Origin: Erodium maritimum
Lineage: Eukaryota; Streptophyta; Magnoliopsida; Geraniales; Geraniaceae
Length of the DNA: 64,000 nucleotides
Assembly: GCA_963921825.1 (NCBI GenBank)
Contig: OY997592.1
Coordinates: 59,664,336-59,728,335, forward strand
Direction of reading: 5' to 3'
Shown here: one piece after another, positions 21,887 through 32,862 of the stretch
How the letters are laid out: each line of letters begins with the position of its first letter
Position numbering within the stretch: position 1 is the stretch's first letter
The notes under the pieces: generated by a model
Database searches by the model: none
The model's input: only the letters and a program-made list of their open reading frames with translations
Told to the model about the DNA's origin: nothing
Made by a program: the position numbers and the translations under genes

Positions 21887-24461
21887 TTAGAGACCAAAAA
21901 TTTGTTTTGTAAATATCATGTCATGTTTCCATTCTGATATCGTTCCTCGTGAAGCAGGTTCGTTGTAATAAGAAACGTTGTCCTTTTTGCTAGTGTTAGC
22001 CTCATAATTAGGAGTGGAGCTATCGATAGTTTCTTCAGATATCAACGCTTTCAACCGTTGCAGTAGCAAATCGAAGTCGTCTTGGCCCTTTACGATGCTG
22101 AGACGCACAAACCGAGCTTCGGCTCCGAACAAACTTCCACTCCGACCGATCACGTTGACTTTTCTAAAGACTTCGGAGCAGTCTTTGTCTTCTTCTCTTT
22201 CGCATCTAATCCATGCAAATGCTGTAATAATATAGGTATCATCGTCAATAAACAATTTGAAATAAATTTATCTCATTTCAATCAATCAGTATTTTTTGCA
22301 TAAAGAAAAGACCTGCATAAAATAATTTAATTAATCAATCTCATCATGCAACTTGTTTTAAAAAAACCTTTTTCATTGCATCTTAGGAGGTGAATGTTTG
22401 TTAATAGTTACAATAAAATATGACTGATTATTACAGTGTTAATATCTCTATGTAACACTATGTTTAAGTTAGTACAAAAATAAATGGCTTTGTTGGGATT
22501 TGGATTTCTTTTTTTATAGAAAGAAAGCTAACTTTTTAAATCATCAACCCTATCAAATTAGGTATATGGAGGTAGAGTTTAGGATCTTCTTACTGGAGCT
22601 ATAGCTATTTTCTTAACTAAACTTCTTTTATAGTTAATTATGTAAATCACAATCACCTGGAGAAGGTTGCTTAGATCTTCCGACATATGAACAGCTTTGA
22701 GGTTTAAGATTCTGAATTGAAAAACGTCGAGACCTCGAAAATATTGTTCTCAATTTTTCCCATCGACCATGCATTAGTCCATGTCCGTATTGAAATATAT
22801 CACTTCCTTTGCCTTGATGATCGATAACTACGTTTAGGAGTTTCAAAACCCTCAACTGAGTCTCTCTCGAAACTCCATAAGTACTCAAACTCATATAATC
22901 CAACATTCTTTTATATATCTTCTCGTCCTTAACGATCGCCCATCTGCATGAATAATTCTCTATTAGATCGAACGTTAGATTGGAAAAACTGACATTTCTT
23001 GAACAGAGAGTATAATTTTGGAAAAACTCCGAGAACTAACTACTATCAACTTTTACCTTTCAAAAACTGACTATAGACTTATTAGTTGATCAATTTGATA
23101 TTGTAGACTGAATGTAATTACGTAAACTAACATTTTCCGTTAAAAAGGACAGAAAACCTCAACAAAAACTCTAAGAACTAATTGTCATATGACTATTGAT
23201 CTCAAAAACTAACCGTAGGCTTGTCCATTTTTTGAGTTTTTCCTAATGTTTTCTGTCATTTTTAACGAAAAATGTTAGTCTGCGTAATTACCTTAAGTCT
23301 ACAGTGTTAAATTGGTTGAAACAAACCGTTTTTGAACAATACAAGTTAACGATAATCAGTTCACGATGTTATCCCTAGAATTTTGGGTTCAACATACCCA
23401 AATCTACTTCCGGCATGACCTGTGAACTTGGAGAGTGAGAAGATCATTAGGTCTTGGTTGGCCGGAGAAGGGATGGGTGTGAAATGAGGCCAATAATAAG
23501 CTAGGTCATGGATTGTGTTGACGCATCGACCTTGTAGAATGGGCTCCTTCAACTCACCATCCGGGTTGTTTGGTGAAGTTACTAGCTCTATGAAGTTATT
23601 GTTGTTGCAATCCTCGATCATGTCCTTCCACGACCAAGTGTCTCCTTCGAATTTATAATCTTTGGATCGGAAAAAGTCTGTTTGCTCTCTATAAACCTGT
23701 TATAATAATTATATATTATTTATTGAGATATATAATACTTTAAAAAATATATATATAACGAATATGTGTTGAGTATAAGAGTAAGAGGGCGTACCGGATA
23801 ATAAGGGGTTGAAGCCACAACCCTAGAGGAGGAGGGCGAATCTTGGTCGGAAGAAAGCGCGTGGACGGCGGCTTGGAGGAGCTGAGTAGCTCCGGCACCG
23901 AATACGATGAATCTTCCCTTCGTGACCGCGTTCCCGACAACGCCGTGGACTCGCCGGATCTGCTTTTCGAGCTGTTGAGAAATGAGAGAACCATCGTTGA
24001 ACTCGTAGCTCATTCGGTGCCATCCGGCTACTACAGTTGCGCTTTCAGCTGCATGTCTCACCCAAAATGGCTCCAAGAACATCGGATCTCCGCTGCAACA
24101 AGATCAAATATTAGTTATAACATCGCTTTGAAACATATATATGGTGAATGATGTGTTCATACCTGTCTGCATCAACAACACAACCATGGGGTGAGAATAG
24201 GGAGCAATCAGGACCTCCATAGCAAGCGTTGCACTCGCACGTAGGCTTTGCATGGCCAGCCACGACCAAGCCATCAACGAACACCCTTCCATGGCCTGAG
24301 CAAGATATCGCAGCCACTTCCTCAGCTTCCTTCACAGCTCTCCTCGTCCAGTTCCGCTCCGGTTCGCCGCCGAATAGAACATGATTCACCGTGAAAATGT
24401 TGAGAATTATCGAACAACTCACACAAATTGTGTACAGAACGCTTTGCCTTTTCGCTGCCAT
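21887..24461 (-). CDS. Alliinase / tryptophan-aminotransferase-related (TAR3/4-like) PLP enzyme, five exons, 505 residues
   Basis: Exons (GT-AG, frames consistent): 24163-24461, 23795-24092, 23398-23696, 22657-22943, 21887-22221. Residues 8-26 form a signal-anchor-like hydrophobic segment. Residues about 35-98 are an EGF-like alliinase domain with a CSGHG...CECNACYGGPDC cysteine pattern. A GDPMFLEPFW motif at about 101-110 opens the PLP fold, and SKFTGHAGSRFG carries the probable PLP lysine (about Lys289). The family includes alliinases (cysteine-sulfoxide lyases) and the TAA1/TAR auxin-pathway transaminases. The EGF domain and signal segment favour TAR3/TAR4 or alliinase over TAA1. Substrate cannot be told from sequence. 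The last exon adds a polar C-terminal tail of about 50 residues. Intron 3 (22944-23397) carries a MITE. Confidence 0.85.
23020..23375. mobile_element. MULE-type MITE in intron 3 of the alliinase/TAR-like gene
   Basis: Terminal inverted repeats start GGAAAAACTCCGAGAACTAAC on the left and GGGATAACATCGTGAACTGA on the right (complement). They are flanked by nine-base repeats TATAATTTT (23011-23019) and TAGAATTTT (23376-23384), which differ at one base. The insertion leaves only 13 intron bases between the 5' splice site (23397) and the target duplication. Related to elements at 28342-28728 and 31588-32862. Confidence 0.7.
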
Positions 24462-24525
24462 GGCTCCGCCTCCTCTGTTAATTGACTCCTAGTATTGTGA
24501 TTAATTTGGTGAAGTGATTGTGAAC

Positions 24526-24534
24526 TTATATATA
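24526..24534 (-). promoter_or_regulatory. Probable TATA box of the alliinase/TAR-like gene
   Basis: The minus strand reads TATATATAA about 65 bases upstream of the ATG at 24461, a fitting core-promoter position. A GGGAAATGTTATTTTA repeat lies just upstream at 24538-24553 and 24571-24586. Confidence 0.5.
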
Positions 24535-24586
24535 ATGGGGAAATGTTATTTTAATTGCCATTTGCATGGGGAAATGTTATTTTATT

Positions 24587-25148
24587 AGAAACCCTAGTTT
24601 ATTATCGTTGATATATAGTGTACGCTTAATTACTTACTATAATTGTGATTGACACATTAATTATTGTATGATTAATTACATTTTACGCGGTTAGATGATC
24701 GTGATTCAAACAAGAATACATCCTAAACTTTAAAGTAAGTATTATATTGAAAACATAAATTATAGGATCGTTCATACGAGTGTGTTTCTAAAAAGAAAGA
24801 CCCATGAAAGACTATGGATAAAATAAGTTTGTGTTATGACCGATAGTTTTATTCCTTTTATGGTCCTGTTGGATCGAAATTTGATACCATACATGCCACG
24901 TGAACCCTCTTGATGAACCTATGACTCTTCGATCGAATCTAGGACCATTTTGTTTATTAATTCAGAGATTATAAACAAGTAAATCATTTAATAAAATAAT
25001 TCAATTTTTCAGATATGTATATCTTGGGTCGCTTCTCCGTACACAAACTGCCATGGGATGTTTTTCTTCTTCTGATTATCGATTTGAAAAGTAATTTTAC
25101 CTTGAGAATAATACATGTTTTTTTCCCACGTTCTCTTTACCTACTTGG
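24587..25148. other. Upstream intergenic stretch, nothing recognised
   Basis: AT-rich sequence upstream of the alliinase/TAR-like gene with no convincing frame, repeat end or RNA gene. Confidence 0.5.
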
Positions 25149-25344
25149 GAGCAGTAGGAGGTGAAATCGGTTACAAACCATTCTTAACCTAAAAACTAGA
25201 GAACCAATCCTAGCCACACACACCTAACATCCAACATTACCCATGATGCCACATCATCACCCCAATTTCACCCAAACTCACGCCACTTTCATCCTTTCTC
25301 ACACAAGCAAGGGCATAATTGTAAAAGCATGGTGCCATGTGGAC

Positions 25345-26014
25345 TAGGGCTGAGCAAAAATCCGCCCATCACCGTAAACCGACCATCTCCGACCGCCCCC
25401 GTCACCGGAAAACCCGAAACCGACCTAACCACGGGCGGGTATGGGTTGGAAATAGGTGAACCGGCCTGGTCAACGGGTTTGACCGGTTTTCACACCAGAA
25501 AACCGGTCCTACCCGAACCGGGCGGTACTGTATTTTTTGTTGTAATAGGTCGATTTCAGTTTAGTTAAAACTGATTTTTTTGTTCAACTTTTTGTGTTGT
25601 ACAACAAAAGCAGTTTCTTAGACCGTGTCGTGTAAAAGACGATGTTTTATATGATTATGAGGTATTAGTTGTAGGAATTGTTGTGTTTTGTTTGAATGTT
25701 TGAAGTATTTAAACTGAAATCAGTTTTATAATAGGCAGGTTTATGGAGTTAAGTTAAATTGTGTTAAATTAAGTTTGAAATGTAGGAACTAATTTGAATG
25801 TTTGAATGTTCATTTTAGTAGGCCCAATAAGAAGCTCATTGGGCCTGGGTTGGTTGGTTATAACCGTCCCCGGCCGGTAATGAGGACGGGCGGTTATCGG
25901 CCTTCCCTTTAGCGACCGGTGATGGGGATGGGTACGGGTTTTATGTAACCGGGAAAAACGGTTTGGGTAACGGGTTTGGGATTTTGGGCGGGTACCGGCC
26001 GATGCTCACCCCTA
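25345..26014. mobile_element. Non-autonomous hAT element (670 bp) with perfect 8-bp target duplication
   Basis: Ends TAGGGCTGAGCAAAAATCCG (left) and TAGGGGTGAGCATCGGCCGG (right, complement) are hAT-type inverted repeats. The 8-bp duplication ATGTGGAC is perfect (25337-25344 and 26015-26022). The interior is rich in CCGGTT-type runs and has no transposase. A relative lies at 39218-40522. Confidence 0.9.
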
Positions 26015-26352
26015 ATGTGGACAAGTGTCCATTTTTTTCTTCACCAATTCACTAATTTAATATTTCTCGATTCGTTTGAACTCCAATTAGCTTCAAACTT
26101 GCGCCAATATTTTTATTTTTTCAAGGGCTTTAAATCAAGATCAATCATGAATATATTTTGAAGCACGAAAATAAAAAGGTATATCGGAGTGATAAAAAAA
26201 TGTTGAGTGTTGATAAATCTTCACTAATAAATGTTTTATATCAGAGGTATCAAACTAGTGCTAAATGTTGATAAAAACATGTACTGAGGTGATAAAAACC
26301 ATGTTCAATTTTGATAATAAGTGTGATAAACTAGAGTTTAGCGTTGATAAAA

Positions 26353-26890
26353 AAACATGTGATGGAGTGATAAAAACACATGTAATTTAATGATAAACAT
26401 AGTGTTTAGTGTTGATAAAAATGGTGTTCATAAAAAGCACGTGATGAGATGATAAAAATCATGATCAGTTTTGGAGAATGTGATGATAAAACCAGTGTAG
26501 AGTGTTGATAAAACCAGTGTAAAGTGTTGATAAAACCAGAGCAAAGTGTTGATAAAAATTAGCCAGATATAATTTCTTTAAAAGCCAGCCCCGAAATAAA
26601 AAAAAAATTTGTGCTTCAAAAAAACCATGTGATGGGGATGATAAAACACATGTAATTAAATGATAAACCTAGTGTTTAGTGTTGATAAAACTAGTGTTCA
26701 TAAAAAGCACGCGATGAGGTGATAAAATCATGATCAGTTTTGGAAAATGAGGTGATAAAACCAGTGTAAAGTGTTGATAAAACCAGTGTAAAAGGGTTGA
26801 TAAATCCAGAGCAAAGTGTTGATAAAAATTATCCAGATTTTTTTTTAAAAAAAATCAACACCGAAATAATTTTTTTTTCGTGCTTCAAAA
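26353..26890. repeat. Two tandem units of about 268 bp built from GATAAA-type motifs
   Basis: The stretch from about 26353 (CATGTGATGGAGTGATAAAA) to 26620 is repeated from about 26622 with point changes and small indels. Each unit contains three or more shorter direct repeats of the form GTTGATAAAACCAGTGTAAA and ends with a TGTGCTTCAAAA or CGTGCTTCAAAA phrase that also belongs to the transposon arm. There is no open frame. Confidence 0.7.
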
Positions 26891-27217
26891 TATATTCATG
26901 ACTGATCTTGATTTAAAGCCCTTAAAAAAACTAATGGCGCAAGTTTGAAGTCAATCGGAGTTCAAACGAAGCGGGAAAAATTAAATTAGTGAATTGATTA
27001 AAAAAAATAACATGATAGTTTTACTAAAAAGCCATTACCACTTATTAAAAAGTGTTGTTTTTTTTGCAAGTCAACTACTCAATTGCATCTCATCCATCCA
27101 TTCTTAAAATGGATGGCTTAGATTGGTTCTCTAGTTTTTAGGTTAAGACATGGTTTGTATTTATTTTCTCCTCCGAGCAGTAGAGCTGTTTTTTTCAATC
27201 AGCATTATTGATATTAA

Positions 27218-28240
27218 TTTTTTTTGAACATATAACGAGGAATTATATTGATAACAAAAAAGTATGTAAAGATTACAGATATTAGATCTGATACGAGGCG
27301 AGACATAGTCTCAATTCTGATGTACAAGATCCGAGACGCTAACCTTATGACAAGATTATTGTTTTTAATTGTAATTTTATGGGTGACACGAGATTCTTTT
27401 CTTGACTCGACCTGAAACTACCCGTAGTGACTGATAGGGAACGTTTGAAGGAATAACGGGCATCCAGGGAGAACATCAGGAAAGGAGGGAACCCGGAGTT
27501 GGCTTTGCACCGATTTTGGCAGGGAAAGGTGTGCGTCCCGACACACACCCCAGGGTCCCGATCCAACGAATGGGGTTAGGGCATCGAGTTTTCACCAATT
27601 GATGCTGGTAGAAGGAGCTGCTAATTCCTCTCTCCCCGATTCCGAGCGAGAGTGCCATGGTCTCGATCCAGCGAATGAGGATAGAACATCGAGTTGTCAC
27701 TAGTTGGCTCTGTTGGTAAAGGAGGCGATGATAGTGACGACTCTAGTGGAAGAGAGGACAAGGAAGGTGGCAGCTCGGGTGGTAGAAAAAGGAGGTGGCG
27801 GTAGGCGGACCATGGTTGGACAATAGTCGTTGCATCGGAGAGTCGTGCGTGTTTGTAAAGGAAGTAGAGAGGGTAAGGAGGGTTGTTTCACTGTTGGAGG
27901 TGGCGAGGGGACTGGGACCAGAGAGGAGTTTGTAGGCGGAGATGAGTTGAAGCCCCCCAAGGGAGGGGGGGGGGGGTGAAGAGAGGCGACACCATCATGT
28001 CTCAAGCTAAGTTGTTCTTTCTTAGTGGCAAGGCTTGGGCGATCGGCGACGGGGATGGACGACGGCGAGGCCACTGGGTCTTGAGACATAGGGTTGGCTG
28101 GGGAATCTATCTCCAAAGCCTATCGTTCCACCCCATGGTAAAGCCCGTGGTGGGCGAGGGATGGCATGAATCAGAGGAGGCAAAGCCGCCAGAAGTGCAA
28201 TGAACAACAACGTGAGATGGTGAGAAAGGAGCAACTAGGG
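27218..28240 (-). mobile_element. Antisense LINE-like poly(A)-tailed element without reverse transcriptase
   Basis: Plus strand begins with T8 at 27218 (poly(A) on the minus strand). The minus-strand 5' side near 28240 has AACCCTAGTTGC and a CT-rich leader. Inside, a minus frame of 138 codons (27700-28116) encodes a proline/serine-rich low-complexity product, and another (28022-28234) begins with a hydrophobic segment; neither matches a known protein. A G-run (27961-27976) lies between. The organisation resembles 8871-9625 and 35041-36693. Confidence 0.4.
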
Positions 28241-28341
28241 TTTATCTTGTGTAACTATTAGTGCTGACACTAACTTTTGATGATAATAAATAATATAAAA
28301 AACAATATGAAAAAAATTAATACTACGTAAACATATAATAA

Positions 28342-28728
28342 AGGAAATACTCCAGGTACTAACTATCTCCGACTTGTACATCTCAAGAACTTGATTCTGA
28401 CTTATTTGTCGATCGGAAACGCACTCCTGACTTAAGGTAATTACACAAACTAACATTTTCCGTTAGAGATGACGAAGAAAGTAAGGAAAAACTCCAAGAA
28501 CTAACTGCAATATGGCTATTGAACTCAAAAACTAACTGTATACTTGTTAGTTTTTGCATCTTTCACTAACGTTTTCCATCATCTCTAACGGAAAATGTTA
28601 GTTTGTAACGGAAAAAGTTACTTTTTAGTAAATACCTAAGTCAACCGTGAGTTTCTGATCGGAAAAAAAGTCAGCAGCAAGTTCTTGAGCGGTACAACTC
28701 GACAATAGTTAGTTCCTGATTTTATCCT
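28342..28728. mobile_element. MULE-type MITE (387 bp)
   Basis: Inverted ends AGGAAATACTCCAGGTACTA and AGGATAAAATCAGGAACTAA (complement) continue for about 80 bp. TATAATAA flanks both sides (28334-28341 and 28729-28736). It contains a further internal palindrome around AACATTTTCCGTTAGAGATG, shared with the MITE in the TAR-like intron. Confidence 0.75.
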
Positions 28729-28969
28729 TATAATAAATAATGTTAGATGTCGTATTTTGAAATTATTGTAACATTGTTGTCAATTCGATAAGAAAAACAT
28801 CTCTTAATATAAATGATCATGTAGCCACTAATTTATTGGTATTTGTTCTCAAATACACTGCTGTTGAGAATCGAATACAAAAGAGATAAGTTAAATCGGT
28901 GACTACGGTTGCTCTTTCTGCCCCGCAGAGATCTTTTGGTGTTTGTTCAATATGGCTATTTCATATGTT

Positions 28970-29124
28970 TTTTTTATAAGCTCAAAAATTTTATTAATAA
29001 GACCGATTCCAATAAGAGGAATCAGAATGCCCTAATTCAAGAAGAAGTAGGGTAAAAGAGGTCAAAAGACCAGTTACACGCTTACAAAAGAGTTCTGCTA
29101 AGGGGGAACTATAAGTACAAGCCA
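28970..29124 (-). mobile_element. Short 5'-truncated LINE insertion with 15-bp target duplication
   Basis: GCTATTTCATATGTT occurs at 28955-28969 and 29125-29139. Between the copies the plus strand starts with a T run and TTTTATTAATAAGACC, so this is the poly(A) end of a minus-oriented LINE, about 155 bp long. Confidence 0.75.
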
Positions 29125-29190
29125 GCTATTTCATATGTTGGTTCCTTGGGTTGGGGCTTGTTCATGGGGTTTATGCCGGTGTTCTTCGGG

Positions 29191-29328
29191 TTGATCTCAG
29201 AAGGATGGAAATGGTCTGAGGCGGAGGGGCAGACGACCCAACCGCGTGTCCCAAGGTCGTTGATCTCAGAAGGATGGATATGATCTAAGGCGGAGGGGCA
29301 GACGACCCAACCGCCTGTCCCAAGGTCG
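29191..29328. repeat. Two tandem 69-bp units
   Basis: Units 29191-29259 and 29260-29328 start TTGATCTCAGAAGGATGGA and differ at few positions; a third partial start follows at 29329. Sixty-nine is a multiple of three, so the duplication keeps a minus-strand frame of 148 codons (29109-29555) open and repeats NDLGT-GWVVCPSA in it. I do not recognise the product, and coding status is doubtful because its end lies in a LINE insertion. Confidence 0.7.
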
Positions 29329-29759
29329 TTGATATCATTTTTTGGAGGTGGTACAAGGTGCATTTGTATCTCGTAAGCAAGCACAAAGGCTAGCGAGGAA
29401 GTGCGAGGTTCAGAGACCGGGAGGGAGACGAGCCTGATCGGGGCGTCCTTGGGTTTGAGTACATGTGGTGCTTTCTTGGGCGAGACACTGGTGCTACCAA
29501 CTATTAGCCTGAGTGGTTCTTGGCGACAACAAGGCTCGATCATGCACGAGATCAATATAGTTGGTGCGGCTCATTTAGGTCAGGATTGTGAGTGTCTTGT
29601 TGGGATGCAGGCGGGGCGGGCATGTTTTTTTCACCGTCGAGAGTATGGGTTTTTTTCACCGTCTTCGGCCACGGGAGGGTGCAACGAAGGTACATGGTTG
29701 TAGTAATTGGGAGGGGATATGTACGTACCTGAGTTGTAAATGTCGGCATCAATGAACAT

Positions 29760-31021
29760 TCGTTGAAACCCTCTTATTGGTGCATTGAGAAGTTCGACGC
29801 CGAGTCGTCTTGCTTATTGTCGTTCGACATTAGTTTACCATGATAAATTTGTAGGAAAATTTGAGAGAGGAAAATAAATAATGCTCAAATTGGAGAGAGA
29901 ATGATCATCTATTCATAGGAGGAAAAATATTTTTAAAATTTATTATTGATTATTTTATTCATTTTTTTAATTGAAAGAAAAGGAGTAATGGTAATGTTAT
30001 CGTTTGTGTTCAAGGGTAACAATTTTTTTAAACCAACGGGCCATCCGTCGCCACGAGAGAGGAGCGAGCTGGATACGGGTCCAAAACCCTGATCGTGCGT
30101 TAAGGTTCGAAGTCGCGCATCGACAACTCCCAACTTCGGCTCCTCAGACATCCTCGATCTACAACGACATGCAGCCTGAAGGGGTTTATCCAAGACCCAA
30201 TTCCGTGACCCGAGTCTTATGCCCAGACCAGATGACAGCAACCGCATATAAACTTAGGTTGGTTATCGATGTTATACAATAAATAAGTAATTAAACGATA
30301 TAAACTTATTTATTTTTTGCTCTTCTTTTGATATGGGAAACACGTCCAATATACGAAAAAATATATTTTAAAAGCTTAGAAACACATTTAATTTTACAAA
30401 AACTAGTTTGGAATAACTTTTTAAGTAGACTTTAACTGTTTTATTTTAACTCAAAATTTTAAATATATAACTTAACCTAATTTCATTGAGGTATTTACTT
30501 ATCGTTACATCAATGTAATAACACATAAAACCCCAATCAATTAGCAATGTCAAGTCATGGCCGGTGTGAGTAGCCTGAAGAGGAAGTCAGTTGGAGTATC
30601 CCGGGATGAATAGGAGAGGGCCAGGTAAACAGGCTCGATAGGAGGAATGTTAGGCTTCAATGACTTCAAGGATTTTCTTCAAGAAGGGTCTCTGGTGAAA
30701 GCTCTGCTTCCTACAACTGATGCAGTTCAAGTTCGGTCGATTTGCCTTCATATGCAGCGTTTAGGCACAACCTTGAGCATGACTTCTAGTTTCGTTTTCC
30801 AACCCCCACTTTTCCTTCATGCCTATATGATGAGTTCAACACCGTCTATAATGATTATTGTGTCTTAGAGTTATGTGTGATGAGTCTTCCGGGAACTCTT
30901 TATTTGTACTAATTTTTTTAATTTAATTAATTTAGGTACCTTTTAGTAAAAGAAAAGTTCAACCTATACTAGTTTAGTGGTCAAGAGTGTGATTTTCTTT
31001 TTGCCTGACCAGGGATCAAAT
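29760..31021. other. Intergenic stretch, nothing recognised
   Basis: Short frames only (for example 30004-30282 and 30647-30868), without known domains. Several AT-rich tracts. No repeat ends found. Confidence 0.45.
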
Positions 31022-31587
31022 CTTAATGTTAGGAGTGTTCAAAAATCATCGGAACCGATCGAACCAACCGAAACCAATCGGAACCAGCACCAGAAAAATC
31101 AAAACCGAAAAAAACCGGCGAAGAACTGGTTGGAAATTTTCCGAACCGCCCTTGTTTTGGTTGGAGACTGGTTTTGTTTTCTAAAACCAGCGGTTAACCG
31201 CTTAGAACCAGACCTGACGTTGGGCTTTAAAACTGGCAAAACCCTTTCCTCTTTTTTGCTTAAGCCCAATTATTTTTTCAACATCAGCCTATTTACTTTT
31301 TCAGCTCCAACCGATTTCACTTTAAGTACAACTAATTGATACAACCCAACTCATTTTAGCCCAAATGCTTCCATATAAATACCCACTCAACACCCTTCAA
31401 CCCACCACTACACCATTTTTCATCATCTTGTTGTTGCCTCTCTCTCTCCTCGCCGTCTCTAAGTCTATGCAACTATCATATTAGTTCCATGTTTTAAATA
31501 TTTCATCTCTATTCTCTCTCACTTCTCTATTATCAAGATTTTATGTTTTTATTTTATTTAAACTGTTAGATTTCAGTATTTTATTTT

Positions 31588-32495
31588 GGGATAATATCGT
31601 AAAACTATCCTTAACTTTCAGCCATTTTCAAAAATTTACACTTAACTTCAAAAAGTAACAAAATGATACCTTAACTTACAATATTGCTCAAACTAGTCTA
31701 GCGACGTTAGATTTTTGACAGATAATATACATGTGACTTTCACATGACCTCACTTTTCTGAAAAATACTCAAATTGTCCTTTGATCTTTTGATACCCTAA
31801 TCCCATTTCCCTTTCTTATTCCCTTTCTGAAACTTTACCCTTGAAACTTCTATTCATCTCTTCTTCTCCAATCCTTTTCCTTCGTTCTTTCATTTTTGTG
31901 TAGCCTTTTTAAATGCTAGCTCAATTTTGGAGGTTGTGGGGTGGTTGTGGCCGAGGACGAGATGGTGAACAGTGGCGGGCCAAGAAGGTTGTGGATGGCG
32001 AGGGAACCCCTTGCTTCGATTTGGCCGAGACCCATAGAGGATGTTCTTTCTCGGTTCTTCAAAATCGAGACCCGGAAATGACTAATCTCTGAATTTGGGT
32101 GGAATATGTGTGTAATTGTCCCTAGCTGTGAAAGGAAATTGCAAACCCATTTTCTTCTTCTCTATTTGGTGTTCATTAGCTTTTTGTATTTGGTGTTCAT
32201 TAGCTTGATGTGATAAGGCTAGTTGTTGTTTCACTGAATTTTAGTTTTGGTTATACTACAGGTTAGTTTGTATTTGAAAAAGATTGAAAAGAGTATATTA
32301 ATGGATTAGTTTGTTGTGTTGGAAGAGGATGATTAAAGGAATTAAAAATGATTAAGTAAATAACAAAAATATGATTTTTATACATTTTTTAAAATAAAAC
32401 CTTATTTTTATATTAAGAATAAAGAAATCAATTAAAAATCAACGTTAAGGAAAATTAATTCCTGAAAAAAATATTTATTGAAACAATGTTATGAA

Positions 32496-32565
<70 letters not shown>

Positions 32566-32862
32566 TCTAAAAGAAATGAATTTTTAAAATAATAAGATTT
32601 ATTGAAAAAATAATTAAAAAAGTTAATGAAAATGAAAAAATATATTGAAATAGAAAAATTAGAAAACAATGGCAGAGATTTGAAAATTAAATTGTAGACG
32701 AGGGGTATTTTAGACTTTTTATGTTTGTTTGGATGGAAAGTTAACACCGTCGACCATTTTGAGCAAAATTGTAAATTAAGGTATCGGTTTGTTAATTTTT
32801 AAAGTTAAGTGTAACTTTTTGAAAATGGCTGAAAGTTAAGAGTAACGTTATGATATTATCCC
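31588..32862. mobile_element. MULE-type element nested in the hAT (1.3 kb, 9-bp target duplication)
   Basis: Inverted ends of more than 100 bp start GGGATAATATCG (left) and GGGATAATATCA (right, complement) and share CTTAACTTTCAGCCATTTTC. The 9-bp duplication TTTTATTTT is perfect (31579-31587 and 32863-32871). It carries no transposase and contains an (AAT)n microsatellite. Confidence 0.85.
32494..32563. repeat. (AAT)n microsatellite
   Basis: About 23 uninterrupted AAT/ATA units inside the nested MULE-type element. It produces a spurious poly-isoleucine frame on the minus strand. Confidence 0.95.

Larger units (their letters stand above)
25157..27174. mobile_element. Long-TIR (MULE-like) non-autonomous transposon, 2.0 kb
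   Basis: Left end GGAGGTGAAAT...TACAAACCATTCTTAACC and right end (complement) GGAGGAGAAAA...TACAAACCATGTCTTAACC form inverted repeats that continue, with gaps, for about 300 bp on each side: the arm includes CAATTCACTAATTTAAT, TTCAAACTTGCGCCA and AAATCAAGATCA. GAGCAGTA flanks both ends (25149-25156 and 27175-27182; a ninth base may belong). There is no transposase frame. The left arm is split by a hAT MITE (25345-26014). Long TIRs with an 8-9-bp duplication point to Mutator-like elements. Confidence 0.7.

Noticed and set aside
26180-26860. Possible CRISPR-like array of GATAAA units
   Set aside because: Units vary in length and sequence, have no unique spacers, and lie inside a plant transposon.
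30004-30282. 92-codon plus frame and its 104-codon minus counterpart
   Set aside because: Overlapping frames on both strands with no domain or neighbouring gene signals.
32475-32747. 90-codon minus-strand frame with a poly-isoleucine run
   Set aside because: Translation of the (AAT)n microsatellite.
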